DNA from: Alopecurus myosuroides
Lineage: Eukaryota > Streptophyta > Magnoliopsida > Poales > Poaceae
NCBI GenBank assembly: GCA_028641055.1
Contig: CM054057.1
Span: 402,308,814-402,372,813, forward strand
Direction of reading: 5' to 3'
DNA: 64,000 bases
Position 1 is the stretch's first letter. Every line of letters starts with the position of its first letter. The position numbers and the translations under genes were made by a program. The notes beneath the pieces are model-generated. The model did no database searches. It saw only the letters and a list, made by a program, of their open reading frames with translations, and was not told the DNA's origin. Below, piece by piece: positions 10,450 to 24,005 of this stretch.

Positions 10450-13400
10450 TGTCGCACCCTGGTTTCTAGGGGATACTCATCGGGCCGAACTGGATAGCAG
10501 ATGCTTGGATTATGGGGCATAACTGCTCCCACGTCCCAGCTTCCTGGTAGGCCTGCGCTTATGCGCGACAACACAAGCCCTGCTATTCCACCGTCGATGT
10601 AAACTATCCACTAGAGACCATAGGCACTACTGTCGACGTACTTCATATCAATCACGCAGGGTACGTCAACAGCGTTAAACGAAATGATAACACAACATAT
10701 CTCTAAGACACAAAAGAGTGAAATAAGGTTGCAAATGGCCTTCACTAAGGCAGAGAATAGCAAATACAATCATCCAGAGGACACATGTCCCAACAATTCA
10801 TCAGTACATCACAGCGGAAGCATTCAACAGGTCTGAGTACAGACAAAACCAAATAGGCTTAAGAAGCCGGCAATGAAAGGAAAACGGAGCCCATCCACGA
10901 AGTCTCGGATCCTGCCCGGGTCCGCTATCTACTCGTCAACAGCGTCGTCGTACTCCACGTAGTAGCCTCCATGGAGATCCTCGGAATCGTCGTCTGCGTA
11001 AACCACAGCCCCAAAGGGGTCAGTACAACAACGTACTGGCAAGCAAGACTCACAGTTCACCAACGTGTAACCCGTCAACACCAAGCACATATGCTTTGGG
11101 TTCAACGGAAGAGAGGGGATATAAAAGGTGCTGCAACTGGCTGCGCTAACCAACTACAGAAACACTACCACTTCCAGCTAACAGAGAGGAGATAAGATAG
11201 CGTAACGTATCCAACTGTTGTTGACCATCAAACAAACCCATCCTGGATCTCGCCCCTTATCCAAAGAAGCAATCCGAGGATAACTCACACAGTTGGATTA
11301 ATGAATAATGGATCAAGTTGTTGTGTCAATAAGGCTATTACTAGTCAAGTTAACATTAGTTAGGTGTAAGTTGTCCTGAGTACTTGTTAGCCAGTACTTT
11401 CACCAAGTCGTCACATAACCGCGGACAACACGGCTTCTCGAGAAGATTTATCCCTGCAGGGTGTGCTCTAGTACCCGTACACACTCAAGCCACCAACTAA
11501 AACTCAGGTGGACTCGACACGACTCGAACCATCACTACAACCTGTCCTAGGAGCCACGGAGCTATAAGGTCCCGGCCAGTCCGACCTAACCTAAGCGCAG
11601 GGGTGAAAACCACACCCCCCGGCACCACAGGCCTCGCCCTATATGCATCATCATCATCAACAGTAACCATGGGAGCGACCCATTCATGCTTATGCGCAAA
11701 TGGAACTCCCGAACTAAGTGTGGCTCTTCGGACAAACTGCGGATCAGGTCAAAGTCGAGGAGGGTTCCATACTACCACCCGGATGCGGTGAGCACGCTCA
11801 TCATGGATCAGTAGACAAGACCCTTTTCCTATTAGGGTCGACACTAGCAGGCCTCAAAACCACAAAGGGCCTCCTGCCGGTGCCTTATCAGCATATTATT
11901 AATAACAGGTTGATTGATTAACATCGAGCCCCCAGAACATAATAGTAGTAACAACAGAAAGTAACGGGTAACAGACTCGAGCAAAGCAACCTAAGCATGC
12001 TAGTAAGACACGGGCTCAAACAGAGGGGTGATAGGAGTGGAGGTGAGGCAATATCAAGGTTAAGGGATTCATGTGATAGGTTCGTAACAGAAACAACTAC
12101 TACTAAGGCTAGCAGAAAAGAACAACGGAAAGTATCGGTAACCAATGTTGAAAGGAACACAGTGGTTCATGTGAGTGATAACTTGCCTGCAAACCCAGTA
12201 GCCTGGTACTGAGCTAGAACCTCAGAAGGGGTGTCGTAAGGATCGTCGGTCTCAACGTCGTCGTCTAACCGAGAAGAAGCAAACAGACAATGCAGAAAGG
12301 GTAGACAATCAATATCATGGCATAGTGCACAATCATGGGGATGATGCATGTCATGTTAATAGTTGCATCAAAATAAACTAGTTGACATGGTAACACAAAT
12401 TAAATGGACACATATGCAATTTTGAGTTGCATATGAAAAGCCCATGAATTTTGGGTTAGATTATTTGTTTTCCAACTAATCAACAGATGAAGGTGAATTA
12501 GTATGATGCATGGATGAGGAAAACAACAAAATAACAACAATAGAACCAATTTAAAATAGGGTTTACCAATTTTAGAAATTTATTTATTAATTTAGGGGAT
12601 TTTTGGTTCCTTAAAGGGATTACACAAAATAGTTGTTGTTTTCGCCAATTTAAATTATGCAAAACAAATAACAAAATTCATATTTGAAAAGTTTATACTT
12701 TTCTAGGTTGAAAACATATTTTGCATGTTCAAAAATAATTTAATTTGAGCAAGTTATGATTTTATCAATTTTAAATGATTTAAACAAGGTTTAAATTATT
12801 TAGGCAATTTAAATTATTCAAAACATGAAACAAAATTTATATTTTAATTGGTGGTCCAAAATGGTTTGGAAAACATATTTTATTTGCATGATTTGGATTA
12901 ATAATGAATTAGTTATGGATTTTATCAAATTGCAATTGAATTATTTGAATTCAAATTTGAATTGCATTTTGAAAATTCAAAACAGAAAACAAATGCTATA
13001 GATAGATAATTAAATTTGGTGCAGCGTACATATTTTATTTTTATTATTTGGAGTTAGGAATTAAAAGTTATTAGGGGTTTAATTCTAGGGACTATTCTGA
13101 AAATTACTGGACTGATATTGAAACTAAAAAGGGGCAAAAAAGAAACTGCACCGCGCAATGTCCAGCCCCAGCCACTGACAGTGGGGTCAGCGTCACTGTG
13201 GCGCTTAGGTGGCAGGCTGGGGGTGACATGGCCTCCAGGGTCCATGACGTGTGGGCCCCGCGCGGGTCGCGCGCTAGGAAAAAATTGGGGAGGCAAATGC
13301 CTCCCCTGGGATTTGATCCCGGGATCTCTCCCTTGGGCGCACGGAACGTACCAGTTGGGCTAGATCCGCTTCGTGTTAGGAAAGGGGCAGGTGGGAGGTT

Positions 13401-14767
13401 AACATGCAGTTAAAAGTGTTAACTGAAACCTGTTGTTCAGATCGGTTTCTGAACCTCTCTGTACCGTTCACGTACAGGCAGCGAGGGCGGACAGGGCGGC
13501 CGGCGATCTGTGGGTGTGTGCGGCGCCCGGGCGGGCCGGCGCTGCCGTGCGGGTGGCCGGCCGTGTGCGGCTGCTGCGAGCTGGGGCCGGAGAGGAGGAG
13601 GCGAACAAGGAGGGAAGGGAGGCGACGAGGCTCACCTGCTGTCGAACAGAGGGAGAAGGAGGCGGAGAGGAGGCGCTCGGTGGCGGAAACCGGCGATGGC
13701 GGCGGAGCTCCGGCGGTCGTCGAGGGAGATGGAGGGCGCGGCGAGGTAGAGGGCGGCGGCCCCTTTCCGTTCCCGGCCCTAGCGCGGCCGGGCGGGCACC
13801 GTGGCGGCGGCGCCTCGCCGGAGAGGGAGGCGGTGATGGAGCTCTCGGTGGTGAGCGAGTACAGCGAGAGGGAGAGCAGCGGAAGAGAGAGGGCGGCTGT
13901 GCGAGGGAGAAGGAGGGAGGAGATTAGGGTTAGGAGGGGAGAGGTGCTCGAGGAGCTTAAGAGGAGGAGGTGGGCGTGCGGATCACCGTTGCCCTTCTCT
14001 GAACCTGGTACGTGGACACCATGGATGGTGCTCCGTACAGGAGGTAGGAGATACAGAGGGGGTACCAGGCCTTGGGCAACTGGGCTGGCCCAAGTGGGCT
14101 GGGTGCCTTTCCCCCCTCTCTCTCTCTTTTTATTTTTAGCTTTTCTGTTTTTTTTTTGTATTGTTTGGTTTTGGAAGAGAAAGGTAGGTTTTATCTTGGT
14201 AAAAATTATAGAAAAATTAGGTTAGACTTGTTAGACCAATAGCAACCAATTTCCAAGATTTGTTTTCAAAAGTGGTGATTTAAAATTGTTGTTTGTATTT
14301 GAAACCATAATTAAAGGAATTTTGATATTGTTTAAACATTATGAAAACAAGGTATTTTAATAGGGTGGCCCCTATGGATTAAGAGATTAAAAATAGTTGA
14401 TTGAATTGATCATGTTTATAAACTTGTGCTAACTCATCTTGGGTGCTGTTTGATGAAATTGATTTGAAATGGTAGATGATTTGAATTAATTGATTGAAAT
14501 AAAACCAACAATTTAATGAGTGATCAACATGGAATAAAATAGTTGTTTTCATTTGTTATTTTTATTCCAAAAGTTGTAACAGATCAAGTATGAAAATAAT
14601 CATTTGAATTTGTTTGAGTTTGATTATGAAAACAAGATAAAACAGATGCAAAACAGATAGTAACAATTGCAAACAAATGATTAAACATGATGGCATGATG
14701 CAATACTTGAATTAAAACAAGAAACAAAACATTCTAGGGGGTAGATTTTCATACTTGGGATGTTACA
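10450..14767 (-). mobile_element. Solo LTR, 4.3 kb, LARD-like
   Basis: The ends are TGTCGCACCC and GGGATGTTACA (TG...CA), with an exact CCTCC TSD at 10445-10449 and 14768-14772. There is no second LTR, primer-binding site or polyprotein. The same family recurs at 31257-35779 with homology at both ends and through the interior. I take the minus strand as sense because TGTAACATCCCA resembles common Gypsy LTR starts. Interior: an AT-rich stretch (12.4-13.1 kb) and a GC-rich block (13.44-14.1 kb). The size suits a Sukkula-like LARD LTR, but that family name is only a suggestion. Confidence 0.85.
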
Positions 14768-15371
14768 CCTCCTCCCTCTTGCCGGCCTGGACCTGAGCGT
14801 CGGCGATGCAGGTCTCGATGGATGCCTGGAGTTTTGCCGCTGCAGGCGCGCCGTCCCTAGCCAGCTTGGCTTTCTTGTGGCCCATCGGCGGACGCCCTTC
14901 GGATGCGCACGCAGCCACCGCGTCGGGGACGTACTCCTTGCCCTTGCCGATCGAGTGACGCACCTCCGCCCACTTCTCGCAAGTCTCGATGAGGACGAAC
15001 ACGTGGAGGAACTTGAAGTCGGTTCCCTCGTCGTTCTTGTACGCCTCGAGCATGCGGACGATCTCCATCTCGCGGTTGGCGCCGCTCTGAGGCCTCGCCG
15101 AGATCTCCTCCTGGATGCCGTGCCACTTGTTGCACGACGCCTGGATGTTGGCCCAATGGTTCGCCATGGCCTTCTGGCCGCGGTCGAGGACGCATGGGGC
15201 GTAGTAGGGATCGATCATGCGGCGCTCGTCGTAGGCCGTCTTCACCCGCTTCCAGTAGTTGTCGGCGTGCTGGTTCGCGCCGACGATCGGGTCCAAGCTC
15301 ACCGTCTTCCACGCCTCGGCGAGGAGCGAGTCCTCCCTGTTCAGCCACTTGATGCGAGGCTCGGCGGGCGG
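14768..15371 (-). CDS. Harbinger ORF1, Myb/SANT-like and NAM-associated segment
   Basis: Central part of ORF1. It opens with a SANT/Myb-like trihelix (IKWLNREDSLLAEAWKTVS, then YWKRVKTAYDERR), continues through a helix-rich stretch with a conserved Trp-His (CNKWHG), and ends with the GRPPMGHKKAKL box typical of the 'no apical meristem-associated C-terminal' domain of plant Harbinger ORF1 proteins. It is in frame with the upstream segment (21355-22176) and the downstream one (10038-10444) when both solo LTRs are excised. Nuclear and DNA-binding by family analogy. Confidence 0.78.
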
Positions 15372-15376
15372 CAGGG

Positions 15377-18300
15377 TGTAACATCCCAGTGTTTGGGAAG
15401 TTATAAGGATCTAAATTTAATATGTGCATTTGCAAAGCATGCATCTAAAAGTACGGGAAATTTTGGCGCGAAAGTTTAAACAGATCAAAGTGACCAAAGT
15501 TTCACTTGACATGATGAAATAGGTCTAGTTCATCTAATCAAGAGTGCATTTGGAATGATCTTTATAACATAGTATCTTTACAAACCAAATCATTTGATTA
15601 CACAAACCATAACTGGTTGTGACCAACACAATCTCTCAACAACTTTAACACAAGTCTAAAAGTGACTTGGGATAATTCACTAGGTATCTAGAACCCAAAG
15701 AGGGGTGAGTAACCAAATCTCATAACTAATAATCATAATTTCAGAAATAAGTAATACACAACTTAACCACCTCATCTACAGAGGTGTTATGTTCTCTCAA
15801 ACAATAAATCTTAAGTTATAAACCATCCACACCACATCTGTCCAAATTATTAAGTAACTACTAAGTGAACCTTCACAAGTAAATTACAAAGGTTCTATAG
15901 AACACAATAGATACAAACAAGTGTTAACTCAAACCCACAAGTGGAAAAATGACATAACAAGTGTATTCACATATTTATCGAATATGTACATATCTCCTTA
16001 ACCATAAAAGATGCATCAACAAGAAGAAATAAATCTTCTTCAACTAATAATAAACCTTGATCATTACATATGATATTCCCAAATCTCTATATCTGCATTA
16101 AGAATAATAAAGTTAATAAAGTGTTGAATATAGAGTAGATCATGACACCTGGGAGAACAAATAACAACTTTGACATAAGTCATTAAACCCAATAACTTTC
16201 ACATGCTCATTGTTTTAATCATCTCATACAAGTGAGCATATGAAAACTTAACACATCAATGAACCATTTGATCAACTTACCATCTAAAGACATCATTCCA
16301 CAAACACTCCACATTTATATTCAACTCATCATTCAACAACTAAAGTATCTCTGGATGTGAGTAATGAATGACAACAAGTTATAACCTCTATTAGAGGAAT
16401 TGAAATGATAAGTAAGTAAAAAAAATCATGTATGATATAAGAACATATCTTGTGGGAAATAAAATAAGAAGTATATGGAAGGATAATAAAAGCATGAACT
16501 AACTCTTAATCTAGATCTTGATGTGTTGCCTAGACTTGTTTCCCAAACTTCTCCAAGATATTCTGCAAGAAAAGAAACCATAAGACAGGAAGAAATACCA
16601 CATGAAGATCTCCAAGAAGATTATTTAGAGTGTGTTTGAAGTGCTACCCTAATTTTCTATAAGAGTACTTGGAAACTCTTATATCTTGATATGATCTTAT
16701 TACTCTCTTGAAAGAGTGTGATACTCCAATGTTAGTGTTATATAGAAGTAGTTTGATAACAAGACTAGCTACCTTGTTAACAGATCACTTTTGTATACTC
16801 AAACAACTGAGTGTCATACACAAACAAACAGAATAGTGAATCACCTAGTACATCTCATCCTATTCTATATGAGTAGTAATTTGGAGGCAAGTCTGATCCC
16901 CTTGTTAACAAATTCTTCTTATTTGCATAGGTCAACTTGATGTCATAAAATAAACCATATTCTTTTATAATCCTCTAAGTAAAATCCTTGCTTGGAGTTA
17001 CTGGCTGTTTTCACCATAAGGGTGAGATAGTTGAAGTTGGAGACCAAGAGATGAACCTACATGCAATGGACAAAGGGATAACAGAAGATTAGTAGCAACT
17101 AGAGAGAAGAACATCAAGCAACAGAAGACCACAAGAAGCAACACTGCCTCAGTGTGGGATCATATGGAATTATCCAGTGAAATCATTAGGATATAATAGG
17201 GAACCAATAACCTCAGTCAAGCTCATCACAGATGAGGAACTCATAATAATATCTTTAATAGAAACAATTATAAAGTATCAAATAATAACCAACCATTTCA
17301 TCCACATGTCCTGATATGTGGAGTTTAATGGTAACAAGCTTAATACCTTGTTTTTCCATCACCTTTTCACACATAAGACTAACAGATGATACCAAAATTT
17401 CATCTACATATAATCATGTAGATGATTACATGTTCCAAAACAAACATGGGATAATATCCATATTGGAACCTATGTGGAAAATCAGTAAATAAGAGTTCAA
17501 AGCCACACATGTTTTCCAATTGATCATGTCCCTAAAATAACAAACCTGCTTGATACACACTTAAGTAAAATGTCAACCAAAAATTGCTAAAGAGTTTTAG
17601 CTATGAAAATAACATAGTATTATAAAAGGAAAACAAGTTCCTTTACCCCTTTAAAATCATTTGGTGTGACATGGAATATAATTCCAAACTAAATGATTTT
17701 CATAACAGTACATAGAACCAGCACCCAATATTTTACTTAATTACTTTCTATAAGGAATTTGTATCTAGAGGTTCCAATGAGAACACACCACTTGGTGGAC
17801 CCCATGTGTTTTGTGTGAATATAATTTTCATGCCTAAAATAGATTTTAAGACATCTAATAGATTAAATAGAGGGAAAACAACAAAAATCACTTAATTTGG
17901 CACCTTAAATAAAAAATACAAATATTGCTCCAATTCACCAAAACAAAATATGGTGAGATTGCAAATTTGATAAGCTTTCCAAATATATTTTTAAATAATT
18001 TTTATCTTCACAAAAAGACCCTGAAAACAGTGTTTTCTCTCACATTCTATCAACAGAAGGACTGTTATGCAGAACCTAACAATTCCAGGGGGTTATTGAA
18101 AATGCTCCTTTTAATTCTTCTTCTTCTTCCTCTGCTAGAAGGCAGAGGAGACGTGGGCGATCTGCTCCCGGCGCTGCCACCTCCTCGCGGCCGCTCTACG
18201 TGGTGGATAAGACCTGGAGGAGGCCGTACTCCAATCGCTCACTCTCCCTCTCTCGCATCGCTTGCCCTCTCTCTCCCTGTATCACCAAACAGGAACCCGA

Positions 18301-21300
18301 AACCCTAGACCTCACGGCCGCCGCTCGTCGTCGTCGTGTACGGCCACGGGAGGGCAGGCTGAGACCACCACTGGATTCGCCGTCGCTCGCTCCATCGACT
18401 CGAGCACGCACGTGGTCAGGGATGGCCGGAGGGCCACGGATTTCATCGTTCCTTTTGCTCCGGTCGGAGGCCACCGCCGCGACATTGCCGGCGTTCCCAA
18501 GCTCCTATCGCCTCCCTGACACCTCCCTCGCGCTCACGGTGAGCTACTGGTGCTCGGGCACCCTCTCGATTCTTCCCTTGCTTCCTATTCCGCCATAGAG
18601 CCACAACCGCCGCCGCTCGCCGCCGTTCGTGCTCGCCGGTGACGCTCCGGTAACCATTCGGAATCGGCGCTGCCACCCCTAGCCTCAGCTTTGCATCCTC
18701 TCTTCATTGGGACCAACCATTTGGTCCAATTCACAACGAATCGCGAGATTTCGATTGAACTGGGAGGATTTTCCTCCTGTGATGATGTCATCCTGACATC
18801 AACATGATGTCAGGACACCTTTTCTTTTTCCTTTTATTTTATTTTGAATTAAATTGAAACTGACAGGTGGGCTCCACCTGTCAATTTAAATATTGGCAGA
18901 AAAATCATTAACTCAGAAAATCAATAACTTTAGATTTACTTATCAGAAAAATAAAAATAAAATTGATAAATGCTTAGAAAAATATAATCTAAATATTTAT
19001 GAACTTTTCAGAAATGTTTGAAAAGATTTAAAATTTAATATTTTCTTTAATTAAATTAAATCATTTAAAATTGAGAAAAATAGAAATAATTCAAAAAATT
19101 CAGAAAAAATCAAGTTATATACCAAAATGCTCCAAATGACAAATGCAACTCATCTATGGTGTTTTCAAAATCATTTAACCAAGTTTTAATGTGTGCAATG
19201 TTTTGCCTAGTCATTTAATTCATTTCAAATTAATAAATTAATAATTTATTCAAATATTTTCAGAAAACATTGAATGATATATCAAATTAAAGAGAAATAT
19301 ATTTCCAACTCAAATATGTTAATTGTAAGACATTTTAATTAACTTCTAAATTTTCTTTTATAAGTATACTGAAAGTCTATTAAAAACAATAGATGACTAC
19401 CACATCATTATTTTCCTTATTTGGTAAAAACCTCATGTTTTCACACTTACTCAAACCTACCATCACAAGTCATTAGCAATAGTGTGAGGATAGAGTTAGT
19501 TATACCAGTTCACCATTTTCAATCTAACTCCTTGTCATAAGCTCTACACTCTAAAATACGAAATAAAAATATGTCTGTTATCTTTTTAATAATTGTTTTC
19601 CATGTGTTGTTGTATTGTTATCTAATCAAGTAATAAACACTTCTACTTCAACATGATAATAATTGATTACCAAGTAAAAGTGAAACCCATATAACTCTAA
19701 AAGAAGTAATAATCACATCATCTCAAGTAATGAAACTATTCACCTAAAACCTGTGTGATTAAGTTATCGTATCAAACGTAGCTTACACTTGTAAGCTGGG
19801 GTATTTTACAGGGGATTTCACGATGCATCTCATTACTATGCATATATCATCTTGCCAGTGTTTCTGTAGTCCTTACCGGGACTACTTTGCAATCTTTCAG
19901 ATATTTGGATTTCTCTACGCGACCCTCGAACCCCGAAGACCTGGATTATTATTATGGTTATTTCAATCTCAGGCAAGTTCATCACTTGCTCATATCCTTT
20001 GCAGTACTTCATAACAAACTAGTTGCAAAAACCCTATTGTCTTATCACCTACTCTCAAAAGAATGCATGATCCTATTTTTATAATAATATGACTAATTGA
20101 ATGACTACCCGAGTGGTAGTGATCTGTTTGGTGGGCGGATGGAACCATGGTAAGATGAATAGGTCAAAGGAAGGTTCCATCTGCATGGGAACGTATTACC
20201 TAGGAATTAACAACAACTGCCGTCAGGATTCTTGCGCCGTAAATTCGCGTTGACCATGGATCTTCTATGGGGGGAGTAAGTCAGCCGTGATACTTTTCTC
20301 GTTCGCATGTCAACGGACTGCCAGAGACGTACGCTGTAGGTCTTGCGGGACTACATGCACATGGGTGGGAGCCCTTACGTCCCACGGGCTCTGGGGTCTA
20401 TGAGTGTCTGCCAGGGGCGCGTAGATCTCCATCGTGAGGGGTGGAATCAGGCGTTCAACCTGCTGGCAGAAATGGGTGGGCATGCGTTGTGCGGAGAAGC
20501 ACGGTTTGGCTTGGACCAACAATCGGGCCCCACACCTGAGTGGGAGTGGACAGGAATGTACACCTGGTTGTGCAACATGGTCTTGGTCGTCCATGGGTAA
20601 AGTAACGCACCTCTGCAGAGTGTAAAAGGATGTGGCATGTTACCCCTTGTTCCGGGAAGGAGCTGCGAACGTCGCAGGAAAGGCAACTCCATGAAAGTTC
20701 TAATCCTGTGAAGATCTGGCGGGCATAGTTTTCAGAATTAAAAGCAACCTCTTGAAGAAAGTTTTACAAAACCTTGCATTAGCTCCTGACTCTTTCGAGT
20801 CTAAAGCTGTAGTTAGTGCATCAACCACCCACTAGATATCATGAACTTGCTGAGTAACGCTCGTTACTCATTCTATCCCGTTTGACCCCTTGCTTAGAGT
20901 TGAAGCCTATGGAAGTCGGCACCGTGAAGCCATCTTTACCTTATGAAGCTAGGTGGAGTCTTATACTATTTATCCAGTAAAGCATCATCACCAACAACGC
21001 TGATGGAGGAGAAGCTATCAAGGTGTAGATAGAGTCCATTCTTGGACTTAGCAATTACAAGCCATATTTTAGGGCTGACATCAGCCGTAGTGGATTAATT
21101 CTGAGCTAGATTTCTTCTCCGGCTTGGAGCTTCGAATTGCTTCTTCTGGTGTTTCATTTGCCGGACATCTTCTTGATTCATCAGGGAGATTCTCAAGATT
21201 TTGTAATGAAGTTTGTATCCTATAGTTTTGCTTGGACCCGCTGTGTTTCTGTTGTACCACTCTGAGAGATGTAATATTCACGGATAAGTCCTTCTGTGAG

Positions 21301-21354
21301 TATTATGTCACTGACTTGCGCACTACACATGCAGTGGTGTCTTGGGTCACCACA
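15377..21354 (+). mobile_element. Solo LTR-like insertion, 6.0 kb
   Basis: The ends are TGTAACATCCCAG and GGGTCACCACA, with an exact CAGGG TSD at 15372-15376 and 21355-21359. Excising it restores the ORF1 reading frame, which fixes the boundaries independently. I see no second LTR, primer-binding site or gag-pol, so it behaves as one very long LTR. Composition alternates between AT-rich (15.4-18.0 and 18.8-19.8 kb) and a GC-rich island (18.13-18.8 kb). The start resembles that of the 4.3-kb solo LTR, but the interiors do not obviously match. Confidence 0.78.
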
Positions 21355-22176
21355 CAGGGGCACCTTGGGCTCCTTGCGGGGGCGGCCAGGGCCACGGCGC
21401 TTCCGTCCTTCGCCGGCCGGATCTGTACTCTCTGGCACCACGGGCGTCTCGTCCACGTCGTCCTCTTCGCCCTGCTCCTCCGTCGCCTGCGTGCCGGAGC
21501 CGCCTTCGCCGTAGTCGCCACCGACCTGCGTGAAGAACTCGCCGCTGCCATCGAGGAAGCCCGGGCTCGCCGCCGCCGCCATCGAGCCGGACACGATGAT
21601 CTCCTCCATGTAGCTGTCCTGGGGCTGCAGTCCGGCGAGAATCGCGCGGCGGTGGGATGGGGAAGCTGCGTAGCCCGGCGCGTTGCCATACATCATCGGC
21701 GGGTGGTAGGGGAAGGTGAGGTTGGGGTTGAAACCTCCCAGCGAATCACCTTCGACGAACCATGCTGGCGGCGGGTGCGGTGACATGCGGGGCGACGGTG
21801 ACGGCGACTGCTTCCAGCCGGCGAAACGTGGGCCGAAAGGGCCCTTCTTCTTGGCGAGAGGCGCCGCGGCCGGCGTAGGTGGCTCGTCTGGGACCTCCTC
21901 CTCCTCCTCCAGCTCGTCTTCCTCGGCGGCTGCCTGCTCCTCCGCTTGCAGCTGCGCCATGAGCTGCCTCTGCCGCTGCGCCGCCTCCCTACCCCGGCGC
22001 TTGATGTTGGCTGTCTCCAGCCGCGACCTCTCGGCGATCCACTCCTTGTTCGACATGCCGGGTGGTCGCTCCTTCGGTGCTCTTGGCTTGCGGGGTTTCT
22101 TGGCCGGTTCGGAGGCCGCGGGAATGGAGACGGCGGCGGCGGCGGCGCGGGGTCCTGTAAATCGAGCGGGAGCCAT
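21355..22176 (-). CDS. Harbinger ORF1, N-terminal segment
   Basis: Starts at the ATG at 22176 (MAPARFTG); an in-frame ATG 20 codons upstream is possible but lies in the terminal region. About 274 codons are encoded before the first insertion. It has a basic Pro-Lys stretch (AKKPRKPRAPKE), a helical Arg/Gln region, an acidic Glu run, a Pro-rich middle and, at about residues 261-268, an AT-hook (GPGRPRK). With the two later segments the gene would be about 610 codons without an internal stop. The AT-hook suggests minor-groove binding. Confidence 0.75.
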
Positions 22177-22506
22177 GGCGCGTAGATCTCGGGTGCGGGG
22201 GGAAATGGCGGGAATGAACCGGGGGGAGAGGTACATGTGGGGGGAAAGTGGAGGGAAGCGCCGAAAAAAGAGAGGGAAATCGTCTTCCGTCGCCGACAGG
22301 CGTGGCCCACGCGAGCATTTCGCCCCCCCAGGCCGAACCCAGCGCGCTGGGTTTGGCCTGGGTTCGGCGGCGCCAAACGGCGCGAAAAACGGCGGAAAGC
22401 GGCGCTAAATCGATTCCTGGGGGGGCGACTGGTGCGAAACGGCGCGAAACGGCGCCAAAAACGCCGCTTGGGGGGGCTCTGGGGGGGACGGCTGGAGATG
22501 CCCTTA

Positions 22507-22588
22507 TGTCTATCCAATCCTTCACAGCTATGCCGTCTGGCTATCTTCTGCACGGTAATTATCACGTTGTGGATCCAAGTCCACGATA
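22507..22588 (+). repeat. 5' LTR of the level-1 element, right part
   Basis: Continues the 5' LTR after the Harbinger; it matches the last 80 bp of the 3' LTR (TGTCTA...CAATC, GCTATGCCG, GCTATCTTC). The terminal CCACAACA seen in the 3' LTR has decayed to CCACGATA. Confidence 0.88.
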
Positions 22589-22590
22589 TT

Positions 22591-22602
22591 TGGTATCAGA
22601 GT
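22591..22602 (+). promoter_or_regulatory. Primer-binding site of the level-1 element
   Basis: TGGTATCAGAGT follows the 5' LTR after two bases. It matches the 3' end of initiator tRNA-Met, the usual primer for many plant LTR retroelements. Confidence 0.85.
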
Positions 22603-22770
22603 CGACCACCCACTACTAGGAAAACCCTTACCGCCGGCGCGTCAAATACCAACCCTTACCGCCCGTGCGTCAGATACCCTATCGTCTGGTAGCACCGGAG
22701 CGTCTCACGCTGCGCTGGCGGTATTGCACTAGCCCCAGCGCTCCACCCTATAGGCCAAGTGCGTCGGCGC

Positions 22771-23902
22771 TATCTGTTTTCAGATTTAAAAAAAACCAAA
22801 CAGCCCCGTACATTTATTATTACCATTAAGCTTTGGTCATTTTACATCCATCCACCCTATAATACAAAATCTAACAACTACATGCTCAATCCGTCGGCCT
22901 TCTCGCTGCTCTGCTGATGGCCGGCCGGCTCGCTCAATCGTCGTCGGCCTTCTTGCTTTGCGCCTCTGTCCGGCTCCTCCTCTTGTGTGCTCGGACTCCA
23001 GAGTCCAAAGCCGAGATTTCTGCACATGAAGCATTTATATTCAAATTAACCATGATTCATACACAGAGAAACAACTATGAGCACATTTAGTAGTTAATTC
23101 GAAAATGATCACAAAGTCACTTACCTTATCAACCAGGAACGTCTGATGGTCTGGAAGTATATGGGGTTCTCCCAACAGAGACAAGAACAATATCTGCTTC
23201 AAGGATGCTCTGCTCAACTCCAGCTTTGCATGCTCAAGTGTTAGCCTGTAGATCAGAATCACAGAAAGAAGGTAGGAATATTCCCAGTAAAGCACACCTG
23301 CAAAGATATGTCACTGATGTAGATAATTCTCTAGTCGCACCAGATCAAATAACAGAACTACATCAACATGCTTAGATCCTAGATGAAGATGTTCATCTTA
23401 TACTAAGAAAGTCCTAAGCTACATCATAATCTTATGTTACAGCTATACCGAGGATAGGCTTCTAAGAAAGATGTTTATCTCAAAAATAAGTTTAGCTTAT
23501 ATATCCATATATTCCACATGCATCTCCATGATCCCAGAGAATCACGTATTCTAAATTATATACTGGAGCTACACGAACAATAAAGGACAAAAACAGACAG
23601 TTGAATCATATAGGAGAAAAGAGGATAAAAGAACCATATAGGTTGTACTTGGCATGACGGTGGTACTTCAGTAGCACTTGATATTACTATAGCTTGTGCA
23701 TAATTTGAGTTAGCTAAAAATCATTTTTTTTCTAGAGATGCAACATGGAATATTTACTGTGCAATTGAATCCGAGCACTGCAATGGACTAACTAGGCCTG
23801 AATCGTACACAGTAAGGAAACAAGTTTCAAGCTTCCAAAACTTTTGAAAGAAAAAAGGAAATTGAAAGTAGTTAATTATTTCTATTTTTAATCATATTAG
23901 TA
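22771..23902. other. CACTA interior, no gene recognised
   Basis: AT-rich DNA with short open frames only (longest 84 codons, minus strand, 23041-23295). There are possible splice signals but no recognisable domain. Confidence 0.35.
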
Positions 23903-24005
23903 CTCCATCCGATCCATATTAATGGTCGCTAAATCGGATGTATCTAGACATATTTTAGTGCTAGATACATCCGATTTAGCGACCATTAATATGGATCGGA
24001 GGGAG
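23903..24005. mobile_element. Stowaway MITE (103 bp)
   Basis: A full hairpin with CTCCATCCGATCCATATTAA at the left and its complement ending GGATCGGAGGGAG at the right, flanked by TA on both sides. Same length and same terminal 20 bp as the MITE at 3659, but a different inner arm (CGGATGTATCTAG). It is inserted in the CACTA interior. Confidence 0.93.

Larger units (their letters stand above)
9737..22503 (-). mobile_element. PIF/Harbinger element carrying ORF1 only
   Basis: Terminal inverted repeats GGGCATCTCCAG and CTGGAGATGCCC are flanked by the TTA TSD (9734-9736, 22504-22506) typical of PIF/Harbinger. Removing two solo LTRs and one TSD copy each leaves about 2.46 kb with a single minus-strand gene, the Myb-like ORF1. 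No DDE transposase is present. The subterminal regions are rich in GGCGCC/TTTTT and poly-G tracts, as in the second Harbinger at 55098. Confidence 0.9.

Noticed and set aside
13404..14225. 273-codon open frame in the GC-rich part of the 4.3-kb solo LTR
   Set aside because: Several frames are open at once in Arg/Gly-rich composition, and the homologous block in the other copy (34440-35090) does not keep the frame. It is likely a by-product of GC content.
15377..19810. Alternative element ending at GGTATTTTACA (19810)
   Set aside because: The flanks do not give a TSD there, whereas ending at 21354 gives an exact CAGGG TSD and restores the ORF1 frame.
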